Assembly: GCA_030068075.1 (NCBI GenBank) | Contig: CM057844.1 | Coordinates: forward strand, 19,328,001-19,392,000 | Source: Paguma larvata | Lineage: Eukaryota > Chordata > Mammalia > Carnivora > Viverridae | DNA length: 64,000 bases | Reading direction: 5' to 3' | Shown: piece after piece, positions 1-10,850 of the stretch | Layout of the letters: each line of letters opens with the position of its first letter | How positions within the stretch are numbered: the first letter of the stretch is position 1 | Notes under the pieces: generated by a model | Database searches by the model: none | What the model saw: only the letters and a program-made list of their open reading frames with translations | What the model was told of the DNA's origin: nothing | Translations under genes and position numbers: made by a program

Positions 1-1160
1 GTTCTGGTAGAACAGCTCATCAGAGGATACCCAGTCTACTGACCACAGGAGTGAGCCTATGACCAAGGCAGGCCAATCAAATTCTGCCTCTTCGAAACAG
101 ATCTCTGAATGAGAAGACGCCGGGATGGAAAATGGTTGGTTCTAAGTTATATGAAGGCAATGTTGTAATGATGAAGTCTCTGACTTTCTATGGAATCCCT
201 AGAGCTACACTGGTTGCATCCTTCCAGAAGCTGGTTTGTTCAGCTCTTCCTTTCATTTTTTGAACTACAAAACATTCCTCCAATATGCCCTCCTTTTGCT
301 TAGAGTCAGTTTGGGTAACTTACGTCCAAACAGCCTGAACTCACACAAGTTCCTGTGAGTGCCAAAGTCAAAATTGCTTGTATAAGAAATTATATGAGCC
401 CATTATAATTTCAGGTTTATTTTCCCCAGATTACATTCATTTCTCTGAAGAAAGGGGAAAGTTAAGGCCAATAAAAAATTAAAGCTGGATATCTGCCTCT
501 TTCAGGTTCAACAGGAGATTCATTAAAACAAGATCAAAACAATTGGCATGAAGCTAACTATTGATACAAATTGATTAAGCTTCGAAGTGCTGAAGTCTTC
601 AGAAGATGGAAAGTGACATGATAAAAGAGGGAGAAACCAGGCAAAGTTATTTGGCATCCATCTTTCTGAATCACTCTTAGGAGGAATTCACATCCGCCTC
701 TAATGAGAAGTCACTTCAGTAGTCCTTGAGGATGCCCTGTTGTCGCCTGGAAGGTGGGGAGAAAAACGATGCCATGTAACATGGGGGGCAGGGAAGGTGA
801 GTTGCCAGCTGGCTCACCTCTCAACTAGAAATTTCTTTGTATGATGGAGAGGAAATTAGGTAGCAGCTGACTTGGCAACTTTGATGGACTTTTGGATAAT
901 AATGAGCCATTGTGAATAAATGCCAAGAAAGGTTAAATGCCTGTGATATACCAGTTTACACTGATTTATCGGCAGAGGCTAAAGGAAAGGTGAGAATAAA
1001 TTAAAACTGTCGACATGCAGCTCATTTAGAGTTCTAATAGCATGTAAGTTTGTAAGTATCTGCCCAATTCAGTTGCAAGATTTTTAAGAGAAGGCTTTGA
1101 TATTTATATTTAATACCTGTCTTGGTTTGGGTTCCCCCAGCAGCAGAGACTAAGATAGGA
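1..1160. other. Unassigned non-coding sequence
   Basis: No convincing gene is visible; open frames are short and without recognisable motifs. Around 60-120 ('gaccaaggcaggccaatcaaa') and 1110-1150 ('ttgggttcccccagcag') the wording resembles old mammalian interspersed repeats, but I cannot name the families. Confidence 0.5.
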
Positions 1161-1164
1161 ATCT

Positions 1165-1232
1165 TATCTGCATTCTTTCTCCCTCTCTCTGTCCCTTGCT
1201 CACTCATGGGCTCTCTCTCTTTCTCAAGAAAA
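1165..1232 (+). mobile_element. Possible 3' remnant of a CAN-SINE
   Basis: A CT-rich stretch (ctccctctctctgtccct, then ctctctctctttctcaag) is followed by an A-rich tail, matching the 3' half of the other SINEs in the window. The tRNA-like head is missing, so this may instead be a simple pyrimidine tract. Confidence 0.4.
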
Positions 1233-2392
1233 TTATATTTAAAAAAATAATAACTTTATTAACATATGATCCACATATCACAAAATTTATCATTTTAAAT
1301 GCCTTTTCAATGACTTTTAGTATATTCGCAGACTTGCACAACTTCACCACTAGAATATGTTCATCGCCACAAAAGAAACCATGGGAGAAGGGAAGAGGAA
1401 AAATAGTTTCAAACAGAGAGGGAGGCAAACCATAAGAGACTCTTGAACAGAGCCAAACTGAGGGTTGATAGGGGGTGCAGGGGAGGAGAAAATGGGTGAT
1501 GGGCATTGAGGAGGGCACTTGTCGGGATGAGCACTGGGTGTTGTATGTAAGTGATGAATCATGGGAATCTATTCCTAAAGCCAAGAGCACACTGTATACA
1601 CTGCATGTTAGCTAACTTGACAATAAATTATATTAAGAGAAAAAACCGCAAAACCAAAACCCTGGACCCATTAGCAGTCACTCCTCATTCTGTCCTACCT
1701 CCTGTAAATCACTAGTCCACTTTCTATCTTTGTGGATTTGCCTACAGAATGGGAAAGAATATTTGCAAACTATATATATGATAAAGGACTTGTATCCAAA
1801 ATATAATAAGGACACTAATTTAACAATAAAAAGATGAATAGCCCAATTAAAACACAGGCAAAGGATTTGAATCGATATTTTTTTCCGAAAAATACATACG
1901 AATGGCAAATAAGCACATGGAATGATGCTCACCATCATTGGTCATTAGGAACATGCAAATCAAAAGCATAGTGGGCTTTGATACCACTAGGGTATCCACT
2001 AAGACAGCCATTATAAATAGAAATAGCAAAACGTGTTCGAGAAGTTGCAGAAATTTTGGAACCCTCATGCATTGCCACCGAGATTATAAAATGATGCAGC
2101 CACTTTGGAAAAAAGTTTGAAAGTTCCTCAAAATATTAGAAGAAGTTGCCATATGGCCCAGCAATTCTGCCCTTAGATACACGCTTCCAAGAAATAAAAG
2201 CATGCACATGGTTGTTCACAGCAGGATTATTCATAATAGCCCCCAAGTGGAAACCACACACATGTTCCTCCACTGACGAATGCATTAAAATAAAGGGGTA
2301 TATCCATACGACCAAAAATTATTTGACAACAGAAGGAAGAAGTACTGGTAGACACCACAGCATTGAAAACATACTCGGTGAAAGAAGCCACG
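1233..2392 (-). mobile_element. Old L1 (L1M-type), 5' inverted (twin-primed)
   Basis: Positions 1233-1380 and 1662-1748 read as an L1M 3' UTR on the minus strand. From about 1746 to 2390 the sequence switches to the plus strand and reads as the end of ORF2 plus flank, for example 'gccatatggcccagcaattc' and 'cagcaggattattcataata'. The plus part stops at 'gtgaaagaagcca', which in L1 lies only about 50-60 bp upstream of where the minus part begins. The two pieces are thus nearly contiguous in the element but in opposite orientation, as expected from twin priming. The frame is destroyed by many substitutions and no protein is made. I could not find clear TSDs. Confidence 0.8.
1381..1645 (+). mobile_element. 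Carnivoran L1 3' UTR fragment, 5' truncated
   Basis: The sequence contains 'agagagggaggcaaaccata', 'gagggcacttgtcgggatga' and 'gagcactgggtgttgtatgt', ending in 'aataaattatattaagagaaaaaa'-type tail. This is the 3' end of carnivoran L1 as I remember it. It sits inside the older L1 and is flanked by an imperfect A/C-rich duplication (ccacaaaagaaacc at 1367-1380; ccgcaaaaccaaaacc at 1646-1661). The rest of the element is absent, so it is a dead 5'-truncated insertion. Confidence 0.85.
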
Positions 2393-2456
2393 TATTCAAT
2401 TCTATTGATCTGATCCCAAAGACCTCACCTTGTGTGATGGCAAAGTGTTTGGTTTC

Positions 2457-2610
2457 AGTCTGCCAACTCTCCTTGTCTGTAAAATGGGAATGGTGATACT
2501 TATCTCAAAGGGCTATTATAATATTAGCAAATGTATGCGAAGTGCTCACCAGGATGCCTGGCACAAGAGAGCATGTAAGTGGTGGCGGTGATAATGCTGC
2601 TGTCGTCATC
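2457..2610 (+). mobile_element. MIR SINE
   Basis: The core and 3' half are visible: 'ttgtctgtaaaatgggaatg', then 'ggatgcctggcacaagagag'. This is an ancient tRNA-derived mammalian SINE, diverged and 5' truncated. Confidence 0.8.
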
Positions 2611-3298
2611 TGACACAAGACTAGATAGAGCACATGCTTCAAAAGGACATTTTGACAGCTGATTTTCAGCTCCAGGAAATTCCATGGTTGGCTAAAATTC
2701 TGGGACACATCTGAACCAAAACGGTGAGTCTGGCCGCTGTTGGGCAGGCAGAGAAACAATTTCTGGTTTCCTGAGCGGATCGCCCTGCTTGAGCTTCCTC
2801 TGATGAGATGCCACACATCCTCCCCCACAGAGCGACAGTGGCCACCGACCTGACTTAGAAAGACATTCTTCGAGCAATGAAAAAGTCACATAATGTTCCA
2901 AAAAGATCTAAGTCTGGTCTCCTGGAAAACTCCGTTTTGGGTTTCTTTCTTCCTCTGGCAATTTGCTCTGTGGAATCTTTCTATCCTTTCTCCCAAATTT
3001 AAACAGCAGAGTTTTATGGAGTAGTTGGCCTGTGGGAGACCTCTCAGGGGAGCAGTTTGTGGGCCAAGGCATGCTTGGCATGGTAACTGAATCTCTGAAA
3101 GACAATATCCCTCAACGATAAGTCAGTTTTGCTCTTCTCTGGGTCTGGTTGGAGAGGATACTTTAGCAGACTTTCTGCTTTTATTTGTGCCTCTTTGCAC
3201 ATAAATACTCAACCAGAAATGTATCCAGAACTCAGGGACGTGGTGTGGGTATGCGCAGAGTTAGTTTTTCACAATCAACAAAGATCCAGGGCACTTAA
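2611..3298. other. Unassigned non-coding sequence
   Basis: Mixed-composition sequence with no repeat family or coding pattern that I recognise. The short frames on the minus strand (about 2505-3105) have no motif. Confidence 0.45.
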
Positions 3299-3312
3299 AA
3301 ATGTCTATTCTC

Positions 3313-3540
3313 AGGGTGCCTGGGTGGCTCAGTCGGTTGAGTGTCTGACTTCGGCTTAGGTCATGATCTTGAAGTTCGTGAGTTCGAGCCCTGCCTTGGG
3401 CTCTGTGCTGACAGCTCGGAGCCTGGAGCCTGCTTTGGATTCTGTGTCTCCCTCTCTCTCTGTCCCTCCCCTGTTCATGTTCTCTCTCTCTCCTCTCTCT
3501 CTCTCTCTCTTCCTCTAAAAATAAATAAACATTTTTAAAG
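3313..3540 (+). mobile_element. CAN-SINE (felid type), full length
   Basis: The head 'agggtgcctgggtggctc', a B box near 3383-3393, a CT-rich domain with an expanded (CT)n, and a tail 'aaataaataaacattttta' are all present. The TSDs are aaatgtctattctc (3299-3312) and aaatgtctattttc (3541-3554), one mismatch. The open frames 3261-3734 (minus) and 3341-3538 (plus) are artefacts of this SINE. Confidence 0.97.
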
Positions 3541-3567
3541 AAATGTCTATTTTCTGATTTGGGAAAA

Positions 3568-3612
3568 AAGAAGAAGAAAAGGAAGAGGAAGAGGAAGGAG
3601 AAGGAGAAGAAT
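3568..3612. repeat. Purine-rich (GAA/GGA) low-complexity tract
   Basis: An uninterrupted run of A and G, mainly gaa and gga units, just downstream of the SINE. Confidence 0.9.
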
Positions 3613-3904
3613 GACAAAGAACTGATTCTACTTAAGAAAGAATCCTCTTGCCGGAAGAAAAACCTGAGTGTGCCAAGGAGATGTGAACTTAGATAGGTCC
3701 CTTCACACTCTGAACTCACTTCCTTATTAATCAAATGAAGGATTTCAGCTTTGTTGTCTCCAAGCCCCTTCTGATTCCAATGTCCAACTTCTTCACACTG
3801 TGTGACTCAGGAACTTGTAGCAATAGCCTCTGCCAGAGGAAAGAATGTTGATATCCTTACCTTCATTGGATTGTTTCTCCAAATTTTCAGTGCCATCAGG
3901 GCTT

Positions 3905-4010
3905 GGGTATTTTACCATTTGAGAGACAAGAAAGACATAGAGAAGTAAAGGGATTTGACCAAGTTTGCAACTAGTAAATAGAAGAATGGTGACTCGATGC
4001 CCAGTCGGTC
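3905..4010 (-). mobile_element. MIR SINE, diverged
   Basis: The antisense MIR pattern (gagacaagaaagac..gtaaagggatttgaccaag..caactagtaaat) is recognisable, corresponding to the 'cccaaggtcacacagctagtaa' part of the family. It is weak and incomplete. Confidence 0.55.
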
Positions 4011-4036
4011 AAGCCAATTATAAGACATGAAAAATC

Positions 4037-4231
4037 AGGGACGTTTGGGTGGCTGAGTCAGTTGAGTGTCCGATTACAGCTCAGGTCAGGATCTCAGGGT
4101 TCAAGAGTTCAAGCCCTACATAGGGCTTGCTGCTGTCATTGCAGAGCCTGCTTTAGATCCTCTGTCCCCCTCTCTCCACCCCTCCCCAAGTTGCACTCTC
4201 TCAAAAATAAATAAAACATTATAAAAGAAAA
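4037..4231 (+). mobile_element. CAN-SINE, diverged
   Basis: A degraded head (gggacgtttgggtggctgag), B-box region and tail 'aaaaataaataaaacatt' are present; the middle is shorter than in the felid-type copies. The TSDs are agacatgaa (4023-4031) and agacacgaa (4232-4240). Confidence 0.93.
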
Positions 4232-4240
4232 AGACACGAA

Positions 4241-6180
4241 TGATCAATAGCCAAGTCGCTAGGAAGACCCTTGATGTTTGCATCTTGAATTTTTGGGTCA
4301 TGTTCTTACTCATTCATTCACTTTAACCCACTGATCCCCTCCCCTCCAGATCTCACAGTGGGGGAGAAACTGCCTCACAAAAAGAAAATTACTGGGCATG
4401 TGGCAAACCCAGGATGAGGCCAGCACAGGAGCCAGAGGGAGCACTGAGGGCAGGGGAGGGAGCACTGGTTTCTAGGGAAGGCTCCCATTTGAAGGAGGAG
4501 ATACCCAGTTGAACCTTGCAGAGAAGGAGCGGAGTGAACAGGAGGCTTGCATTGGAACTAAAGAGCACACAGTAATGGCAAAGGTCCAGATTCGACATGC
4601 AGCTCAGAGTCTGTGGGCACCTTTGATGGCTGAGAGAGAGCTGGGGCAAGGGATGGTGGCAGGACTTGGCAGGACTTTGTCCTGAAGGAGCTCGATGGGA
4701 AGGGGCTCCTCTGGGGAGCGATGATGAGTGTTAAGGAGGAGAGGGGTATGGTCAGGCTTAAAGAGGGGGCTCCAAAAGTCTTAGTGGAATTTTAAGCTTT
4801 AAAACCATGAGAAGTATAAATGCTACAAACTTTCAAAATACCATCATTTGTGAGCTTCATTATTCAAATTTCTTTTGTCTTGTGTGTATTTTGTTTGAAT
4901 AAATGCGTTCAGTCAGACTGGGAAAGCTCCGCTCTAGTCCCAGTGTTTTGACACAATGTGTTTCGTTAGTTTTAGGTGTAAGTCGACAGGTATTTAAATC
5001 CTGTGGAGAATGTTGATATTTTTGTTCCAGTAGGTAACTGATGCAGCTGGGTTCAGATTGCACGTTCCGACCTGGCTTCTACCGGCTGTGGGTCTGAGGT
5101 CAGTTCCGTTTTCAAAGTCGTGGCAGTGCTGTTCAGATCTGTCCTACGTATGTGCTGCCCAGTGCTCAGTCTGGGATCTGGGCTGCCGTCTGCCCTGTAG
5201 TTCAACTCTCAAAGTCTGTGGTATGCTGTTTAGGATTACAGACACATGTGTGCGCGTGGGGATGAGCCCAAGAGTTCACCACGATTGGGGGGGATTACTT
5301 TTCTACACCTCTCATTCCCTGTGACCACCCTGATACTTTCTGGTTGTCTGGGGTTTCTCTTTTTAGTCCTTCCACTGGAGAGATGGGGCTTCATTTATTC
5401 TGTTGTGTTACATGCTTCCTGATACTGGCCCTGTTTCTGGGGCTGAGGGGTGGAAGAACAGAAAAGAATAAAGGCAGTAGGAGTGTCCCCACCTTTTGGA
5501 GACCACAATGCTTTTGACAAGAAAGGAGGGTTACCCTTTCTTACAGTACTAGATTCCTTTGTAGCCACCCCCTCGGCATCTGTCACAGCCCCCCACCACC
5601 ATGGAACGGTGCTTGGATGCTTGTGGGGGAGAGAATGGAGAAAAAAAACAACAAGGGGGGATCTCCCAACTCTCTAAGTGTTGGGAGACATTTCCCTCTT
5701 CTCCCCCAAGACCTGGAGGGCTTCTGAATCTTTCTGCTGACAGTGATGGCCACCTCAGGGTCTCAGGCTGTGTTACATTCTGGCCAGGGGTTCTGGGGCA
5801 GCATGTTAAACTCACTGCCAGCTTGGTGTCATTTCAAATGCTCATCTTCCCCATCTGTCTGCTATAATTGACTTTTTAGACTCTTCAAATAGTTGTTCTG
5901 TGAATGCTGTCCAGGTTTTATAGCCGTACTCTGTGGCAGGAACATTTTGGCATGAGCTTACTCCATCTTGCCCGGGCCTGTGAAAGATAAACTTTTAATT
6001 TTAATTTTTTGTTTCAGTGAACATTTGTTATTTTCAACCAGAAGCATATTGGATGGCAAAACTATTTGCTCGTGTGCACACAGTACCCACTGTGGTATAT
6101 AGTTTGCCCAACCACAGAGGGCGGCCAGCTAAGAGGGTGGCATCCCCAGAGAACAGGGAGGCATTCCTCTAAAGCAGGAA
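4241..6180. other. Unassigned non-coding sequence
   Basis: About 1.9 kb with no gene seen. Frames of up to 88 codons at 5058-5867 have no motif. Positions 4380-4780 are purine-rich, with wording such as 'gatggtggcaggacttggc', and may be an old repeat, family unknown. Confidence 0.4.
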
Positions 6181-6400
6181 TGAGCAACATTTTTGGGGAA
6201 AAGATCAGATAGTAAATATTTTGGGCTTTCAGGCCATTTGGATTCCATTTCAGCTACTCCACTGCACTGTTACAGCATAAAAATAGTCACGGATAAGACA
6301 TAAACCAGTGGGCACGGCTGTGCTCTACTAAACGATTCTTTGCAAAACCAGGTGATAGGCAGGGTTCGGCCTGACCACTGATCTGAGAGTTCAGTTCCGG
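6180..6400. mobile_element. Ancient interspersed repeat, DNA-transposon-like
   Basis: The text 'agatagtaaatattttgggc', 'taaaccagtgggcacggctg' and 'caaaaccaggtgataggcag' matches a common mammalian repeat that I remember as a non-autonomous DNA transposon. I cannot name the family with certainty and do not see its termini clearly. Confidence 0.55.
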
Positions 6401-6881
6401 TTGATGAGAGCAGCCATCTTTCTTCTGGAGTGAGTTACTTTACTCTTTCGTCAGTTTTTACCATCTGGAGCAAGGATTTCTATCCTGGGAGTTCATAACC
6501 TAAGGGGAAAAAAAATCACTCTTTTCATTCAGCTATAACTAAAATCTAGCATTTTTTTAAATCATGAATGCAGGCAACAAAAGACAATAGTGTTAACAGT
6601 ACCCATGACTTTGCCAAAAATAGAAACCACAGATCTTTTACCGTTCATATCAGTTCTTGTAGATTTTCCAAAATATTAGTTTTGCTCATCACCATTTCAT
6701 AATCAGGGAAATTCTCCCACCTGTCACTAGGTCTTGCTCTGAGCATTAGCAAATTATTACAAGTTACATATTACACCATAGGTGGTAATGGGCCAACCAT
6801 CCCAGAGTTCTTAGCTCTTGCTTTTTCTTTTTTAAGTTAATTTATTGAGGTGAAATTCACATAGCACAGAATTCACCATTT

Positions 6882-7103
6882 AAAAAAAAAGTTTATTATT
6901 TATTTTGAAAGAGACAGAGCCCCCACCAGCAGGGGAGGGGCAGAATTCTTCCCCTCCAGAGAGGGAGAGAGAGAGAATTCCAAGCAGGCTCCATACTGCC
7001 AGTGTAGAGCCCAGCGTGGGGCTGGAACTCATGAAACTGAAATCATGATCTGATCCGAAATCTAGAGTCAGATACTTAACCGACCAAGCCACCTAGGCAC
7101 CCC
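6882..7103 (-). mobile_element. CAN-SINE inside L1
   Basis: The minus-strand SINE runs from an A-tail (seen as 'aagtttattatttatttt') to a head ending 'cacctaggcacccc'. The TSDs are agaattcaccattt (6868-6881) and agaattaaccaattt (7104-7118), both L1 3' UTR sequence. A purine block at 6918-6985 contains an irregular duplication of 'cccctcc'-type text. Confidence 0.95.
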
Positions 7104-7550
7104 AGAATTAACCAATTTAAAGTGGACGATTCAGGCACTTAGTACATTCACAATATTGTGCAACCACCACCTTTATCCAAACATTTCCAATCACTTGGAA
7201 GATAAACTCCTTACCCATTAAAGAATGTCTCCTGATTTCTCCTCCTTCCCTTCTTCTCCCCAATCATTGTGGATTTATCAATCTGGATATTTCATATAAA
7301 TAGAATCATACAATATATGACCTTTTGTGTCTGGCTTCTTTCACTTAGCATGATATTCTGAGGCTCATTCATATTGTCCCATATATCGAACTTTATTCCT
7401 TTTTGCAGTGAAATAATATTCCATTATACGTATGTACCTCAATTTATCTAGTCATCCGTTGGTGGACATTTGCACTGTTTCTTTTAGCTATTGTGAATAG
7501 TGCTGCTACAAACATGTGTGTACATGCATTTGCTGAGTACCTGTTTACAA

Positions 7551-9080
7551 ATTTTTTTTTAAGCAGCACGCTATGATAGTTAATTTTATTTGTTCAAGGT
7601 CTCCTATTGCAAGCATGAGCTTTGAGTCCATGAGCCCAGATTTGCATATTTAGGAAGATAAAAGCAAACCATGATCCACATACGTGGATGAAAACTAAAG
7701 GTCTCACGGTTAATCATGTTGTAGTGTTTAAATTTCTACAGCTTAGAAGCCAGAAGTCATAGGTATTTTAGGTCTTTCTGGATGTCCTGTAAGGTATCTG
7801 CACTTTTCGTGAGCTGAGCAACCTTATCACCCTTCAGCTTCCGGTTGATAACACTGGTTAATCCCTGAGCATTCAGGAAACACAGAAAGCTTAGGAAGAC
7901 TTTATTCTCATACCGTACATTCCTTTCACCATCATTGACATTGGATGAATCCTGGATAGAGTTTTCAACATGGATTCAGTAAGATTAGCCACACTTAATC
8001 CAGTAGCCCAGTTGGTATATCCTTTTAGCTTGATGACATCATAGGTACTTTTAACCACCATCTCATACACTTTCTTCCAAGTTTCACTGTTAACTTGTCT
8101 GCTCCCAAGTCTGGATTCAGTTCCTGGAAAGAAACCCCTACCACGTGCACTCCACTTCACACAGCCACACTTGAGTTGCCATATTCTCCCCAAATCCATC
8201 CATGACAGCTGGTGGGATGGATGCCAAGTTTTTCAGCCATGTGATAACAAAATCTAGCAGAATCCAGATTATTACACCCACTTCCAATCACATGGTGCTT
8301 GGGTAGTCCACTTAATTTCCAGGTAACATATGTGAGAATAACCACTGGGTTGGGAACAACAGTTATGATACAATCGGGACTGTACTTGACTATCTGAGAA
8401 GCAATATATTTGAAGACATTGATATTCCTCTGCACCAGATGAGACAGCTCTCTCCCTCCTGCTGGAAGATTCCTGCAGTTACCACCACAGTCTTAGAATT
8501 GGCAATCACAGAGTAATCTTTATCCGCCATAATTTCAAGTGTCTGAAAACATGAGCTCCCATGTTGCAGATGCATCATTTCTCCTTTGAATTTATCTTCC
8601 AAAACATCCACAAGGGCAAGTTCAGCAACCAGAGACTTTCCTAGAACGCTGATGGCACATGCCGTATCTATTCATCCAACACCCACTATAGTGTTTTTTT
8701 TAATTAACATTTTTTTCTAACGTTTATTTATTTTTGAGAGAGAGACAGAGACCAAGAAGGGGAGGGGCAGAGAGAGAGAGGGAGACACAGACTTGGATAC
8801 AGGCTCCAGGCTCTGAGCTGTCAGCATAGAGCCCGACACAGGGCTTGAACTTGCAAGCCATAAGATCATGACCTGAGCTGAAGCAGGTGCTTAATTGACT
8901 GAGCCACCCAGATGCCCCTATATGGTCTTATTGTTTGGGGCAATTTCCTCTACTGCAACTGGTGCAATCAGTTTTTCCTCAAGAGTTGCCATTGTGCCCA
9001 GGAGAGAGATGGCTGTAAGAGTCACACGAAGAAGACAATGTCAGTTGTGTGCATCTCCGTGGATGCAGGGTCTGCTCAAG
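7551..9080 (-). pseudogene. LDHB: LDHB processed pseudogene
   Basis: On the minus strand this is an intronless copy of the mRNA for lactate dehydrogenase B, the heart-type subunit that interconverts lactate and pyruvate. The former start codon is at 8992-8990 and the former stop at 7759-7757. Recognisable stretches are MATLEEKLIAPVA at the N-terminus, [39 protein letters not shown] (holding the active-site His) and [16 protein letters not shown] text, then [12 protein letters not shown], which favours LDHB over LDHA. The 3' UTR follows, with AATAAA (minus) at 7590-7585 and a 10-nt A-tail at 7560-7551. Damage: codon 31 (Gln) is TGA at 8674-8672; there are frameshifts near 8440, 8150 and further downstream; a codon is added in GCNNLDS; a SINE interrupts it near codon 24. 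No promoter came with it. Imperfect flanking duplication: 'caaattttttt' at about 7548 and 'caagttttttc' at about 9077. The 5' limit is approximate. Confidence 0.95.
8694..8918 (-). mobile_element. CAN-SINE inside the LDHB pseudogene
   Basis: The minus-strand SINE splits the LDHB copy between the codons for NNK and the TIVGVG-like segment. The T-tail (poly-A) starts at 8694 and the head ends 'gagccacccagatgcccc'. The TSD is degraded: ctatagtg on the left (about 8685-8692), ctatatgg on the right (about 8918-8925). Confidence 0.95.
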
Positions 9081-9536
9081 TTTTTTCATATAAACCCAAG
9101 AGTGAAGTTATGGGGTCATATGGTAATTTTATGTTTAACCTTTTGAGGAACTGCCAAACCATAAGTGGCCAAACCATTCCATATTCTCACCAGCAATGTA
9201 CAAACCTTTCAATTTCTCCAAGTCCTCACCCATACTTCATTATTATTATTAGAGCCGGCCTAGTGGATATGAAGCGGTACCTCATTGTGCTTTTAATTTG
9301 CATTTTTCTAACTAATTGAAATTGAGCATCTTTTCGTGTGTTTGTTGGCCACATATTTATCTTCCTTGGAAAAATGTCCATTTTGTCCATTTTCAAGTTG
9401 GGTTGTTTGTCTTTTGTTCTGTAAGAATTTTTTATACAATCTGGATACTAGACCATTATCAGGTATATCATTTGCAAATATTCTATCCCATATGTAGTTG
9501 TTTTTTCACTTTTTTGAATATGTCCTCTGGCGTGAG

Positions 9537-9763
9537 TTTTTTTTTAAATTTTTTTAAATATTTATTTTTGAGAGAGAGAGAGACAAAGCGTGAGCAAGGG
9601 AAGGGCAGAGAGAGAGGGAAACACAGAATGTGAAGCAGGCTCCAGGCTTGAAGCACGCTGGAGTTCAGCACAGAGCCCAACGTGGGGCTCGAACTCATGG
9701 ACCGTGAGATCATGACCTGAGCCAGAGTCGGACACTTAACCAAGCAAGCCACCCAGGCGCCCC
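9537..9763 (-). mobile_element. CAN-SINE (felid type) inside L1
   Basis: Full-length minus-strand copy ending 'gccacccaggcgcccc'. It lies in the L1 ORF2 antisense, between 'tgtcctctggcgtgag' and 'tggtgtttttaatttca'; the TSD is short and imperfect. The 101-codon minus-strand frame at 9483-9788 is a SINE artefact. Confidence 0.95.
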
Positions 9764-10850
9764 TGGTGTTTTTAATTTCAATAAACACTTGATTTATCTA
9801 TTTGTTGCTGTTGTTTATGCTTTTGGTGCCATATCTAAGAATCCATTGCCAAATTCAAGGTCATAATTTACACCTATATTTTCTTCTAATAGTTTTTTAG
9901 TTTTGGCCCTTATGTTTAGGTCTTTGATCTATTCTGAGTTAATTTTTGCATATAATGTAAAGTAAAGGCCCAGCTTCATTCTTTTGCTTGTGGATATCCA
10001 GTTTTCTCAGCAGATTTGTTGAAAAGACTGTCTATTCCCACGGACTGTCTTGGGACCCTTGTCAAAAATTAGTTGACATGTGAGGGTTTATTTCTGGGTT
10101 CTCTATTCTAGTCCGTTGGCCTATGTGTTTATCCTTATGCCAGTACCGCATAGTCTTTTATTACTATAGCTTTAGGCTAGATTGTGTAATTTGAAAATGT
10201 GAGTTCTTTTATTTCAAGATCGTTTTCATAATTTGGAGCCCCCTGCAGTTCCATGTGAGTTTAAGGTTTGCTTTTCCATTTCTCAAAAAAAAGTCACTGA
10301 AATTTTGATTGGGAATGCACTGAATCTGTAGATATCTTTGGGTAGTACTGACATCTTAACAATATGAGCTCTTCCAATCCATGAACACAAGATATTTTTC
10401 CATATATTTAGGTCTTTCTTTCAGCAGTGTCTTATTGTTTTCAGTGGATAAGCCATTCGCCTCCTCAGTTAAGTTTACTCTTAAATATTTTATTGCTTAG
10501 GATGCTATTGCAAATGGGATTGCTTTTTAAATTTCCTTTTTGGATTGTTCATTGTTGGTGTACTGAAACACAAGTGATTTTTATGTGTTGATCTTGTATC
10601 TTGCGACTTCGCTAAATGTATTACCTCTGGTTGCTATTTTGTAGATTCTTTGGATCTTCTACACATGGCATCATGTCACCTGCAAAAACGATTGTTTATT
10701 TCTTCCTTTCCAATATTAATGCTTCTTATTTATTTTGCTTGCCTAATCACTCTGGCTAGGACTTCCAGTACAATGTTGAATAGTGGTGGTGAGAGTCGCC
10801 ATTGTGTCTTGTTCCTGATCTTTGTCCGTGATGTCACTCCTTAGCTCTTG

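Larger units (their letters stand above)
6810..10850 (-). mobile_element. L1 (L1M-type), 5' truncated, with TSDs
   Basis: The plus-strand text is the antisense of L1: the 3' UTR from 6832 ('ttaatttattgaggtgaaat'), then ORF2, for example 'gtacaatgttgaatagtggt' near 10770. The exact 11-bp TSD cttagctcttg flanks it at 6810-6820 and 10840-10850, with a T-rich tail (poly-A of the minus strand) at 6821-6833. Inside lie a SINE (6882-7103), an LDHB retrocopy (about 7551-9080) holding another SINE, and a third SINE (9537-9763). Removing them leaves about 2.1 kb of L1: the 3' part of ORF2 and the 3' UTR. It is heavily mutated. Confidence 0.9.

Noticed and set aside
3261..3734. 157-codon minus-strand frame
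   Set aside because: It reads through the antisense of a CAN-SINE and a purine tract; the Arg/Glu-rich stretch is (GA)n translation.
7757..8992. LDHB as a functional gene on the minus strand
   Set aside because: No introns, A-tail present, stop at codon 31, frameshifts and an inserted SINE.
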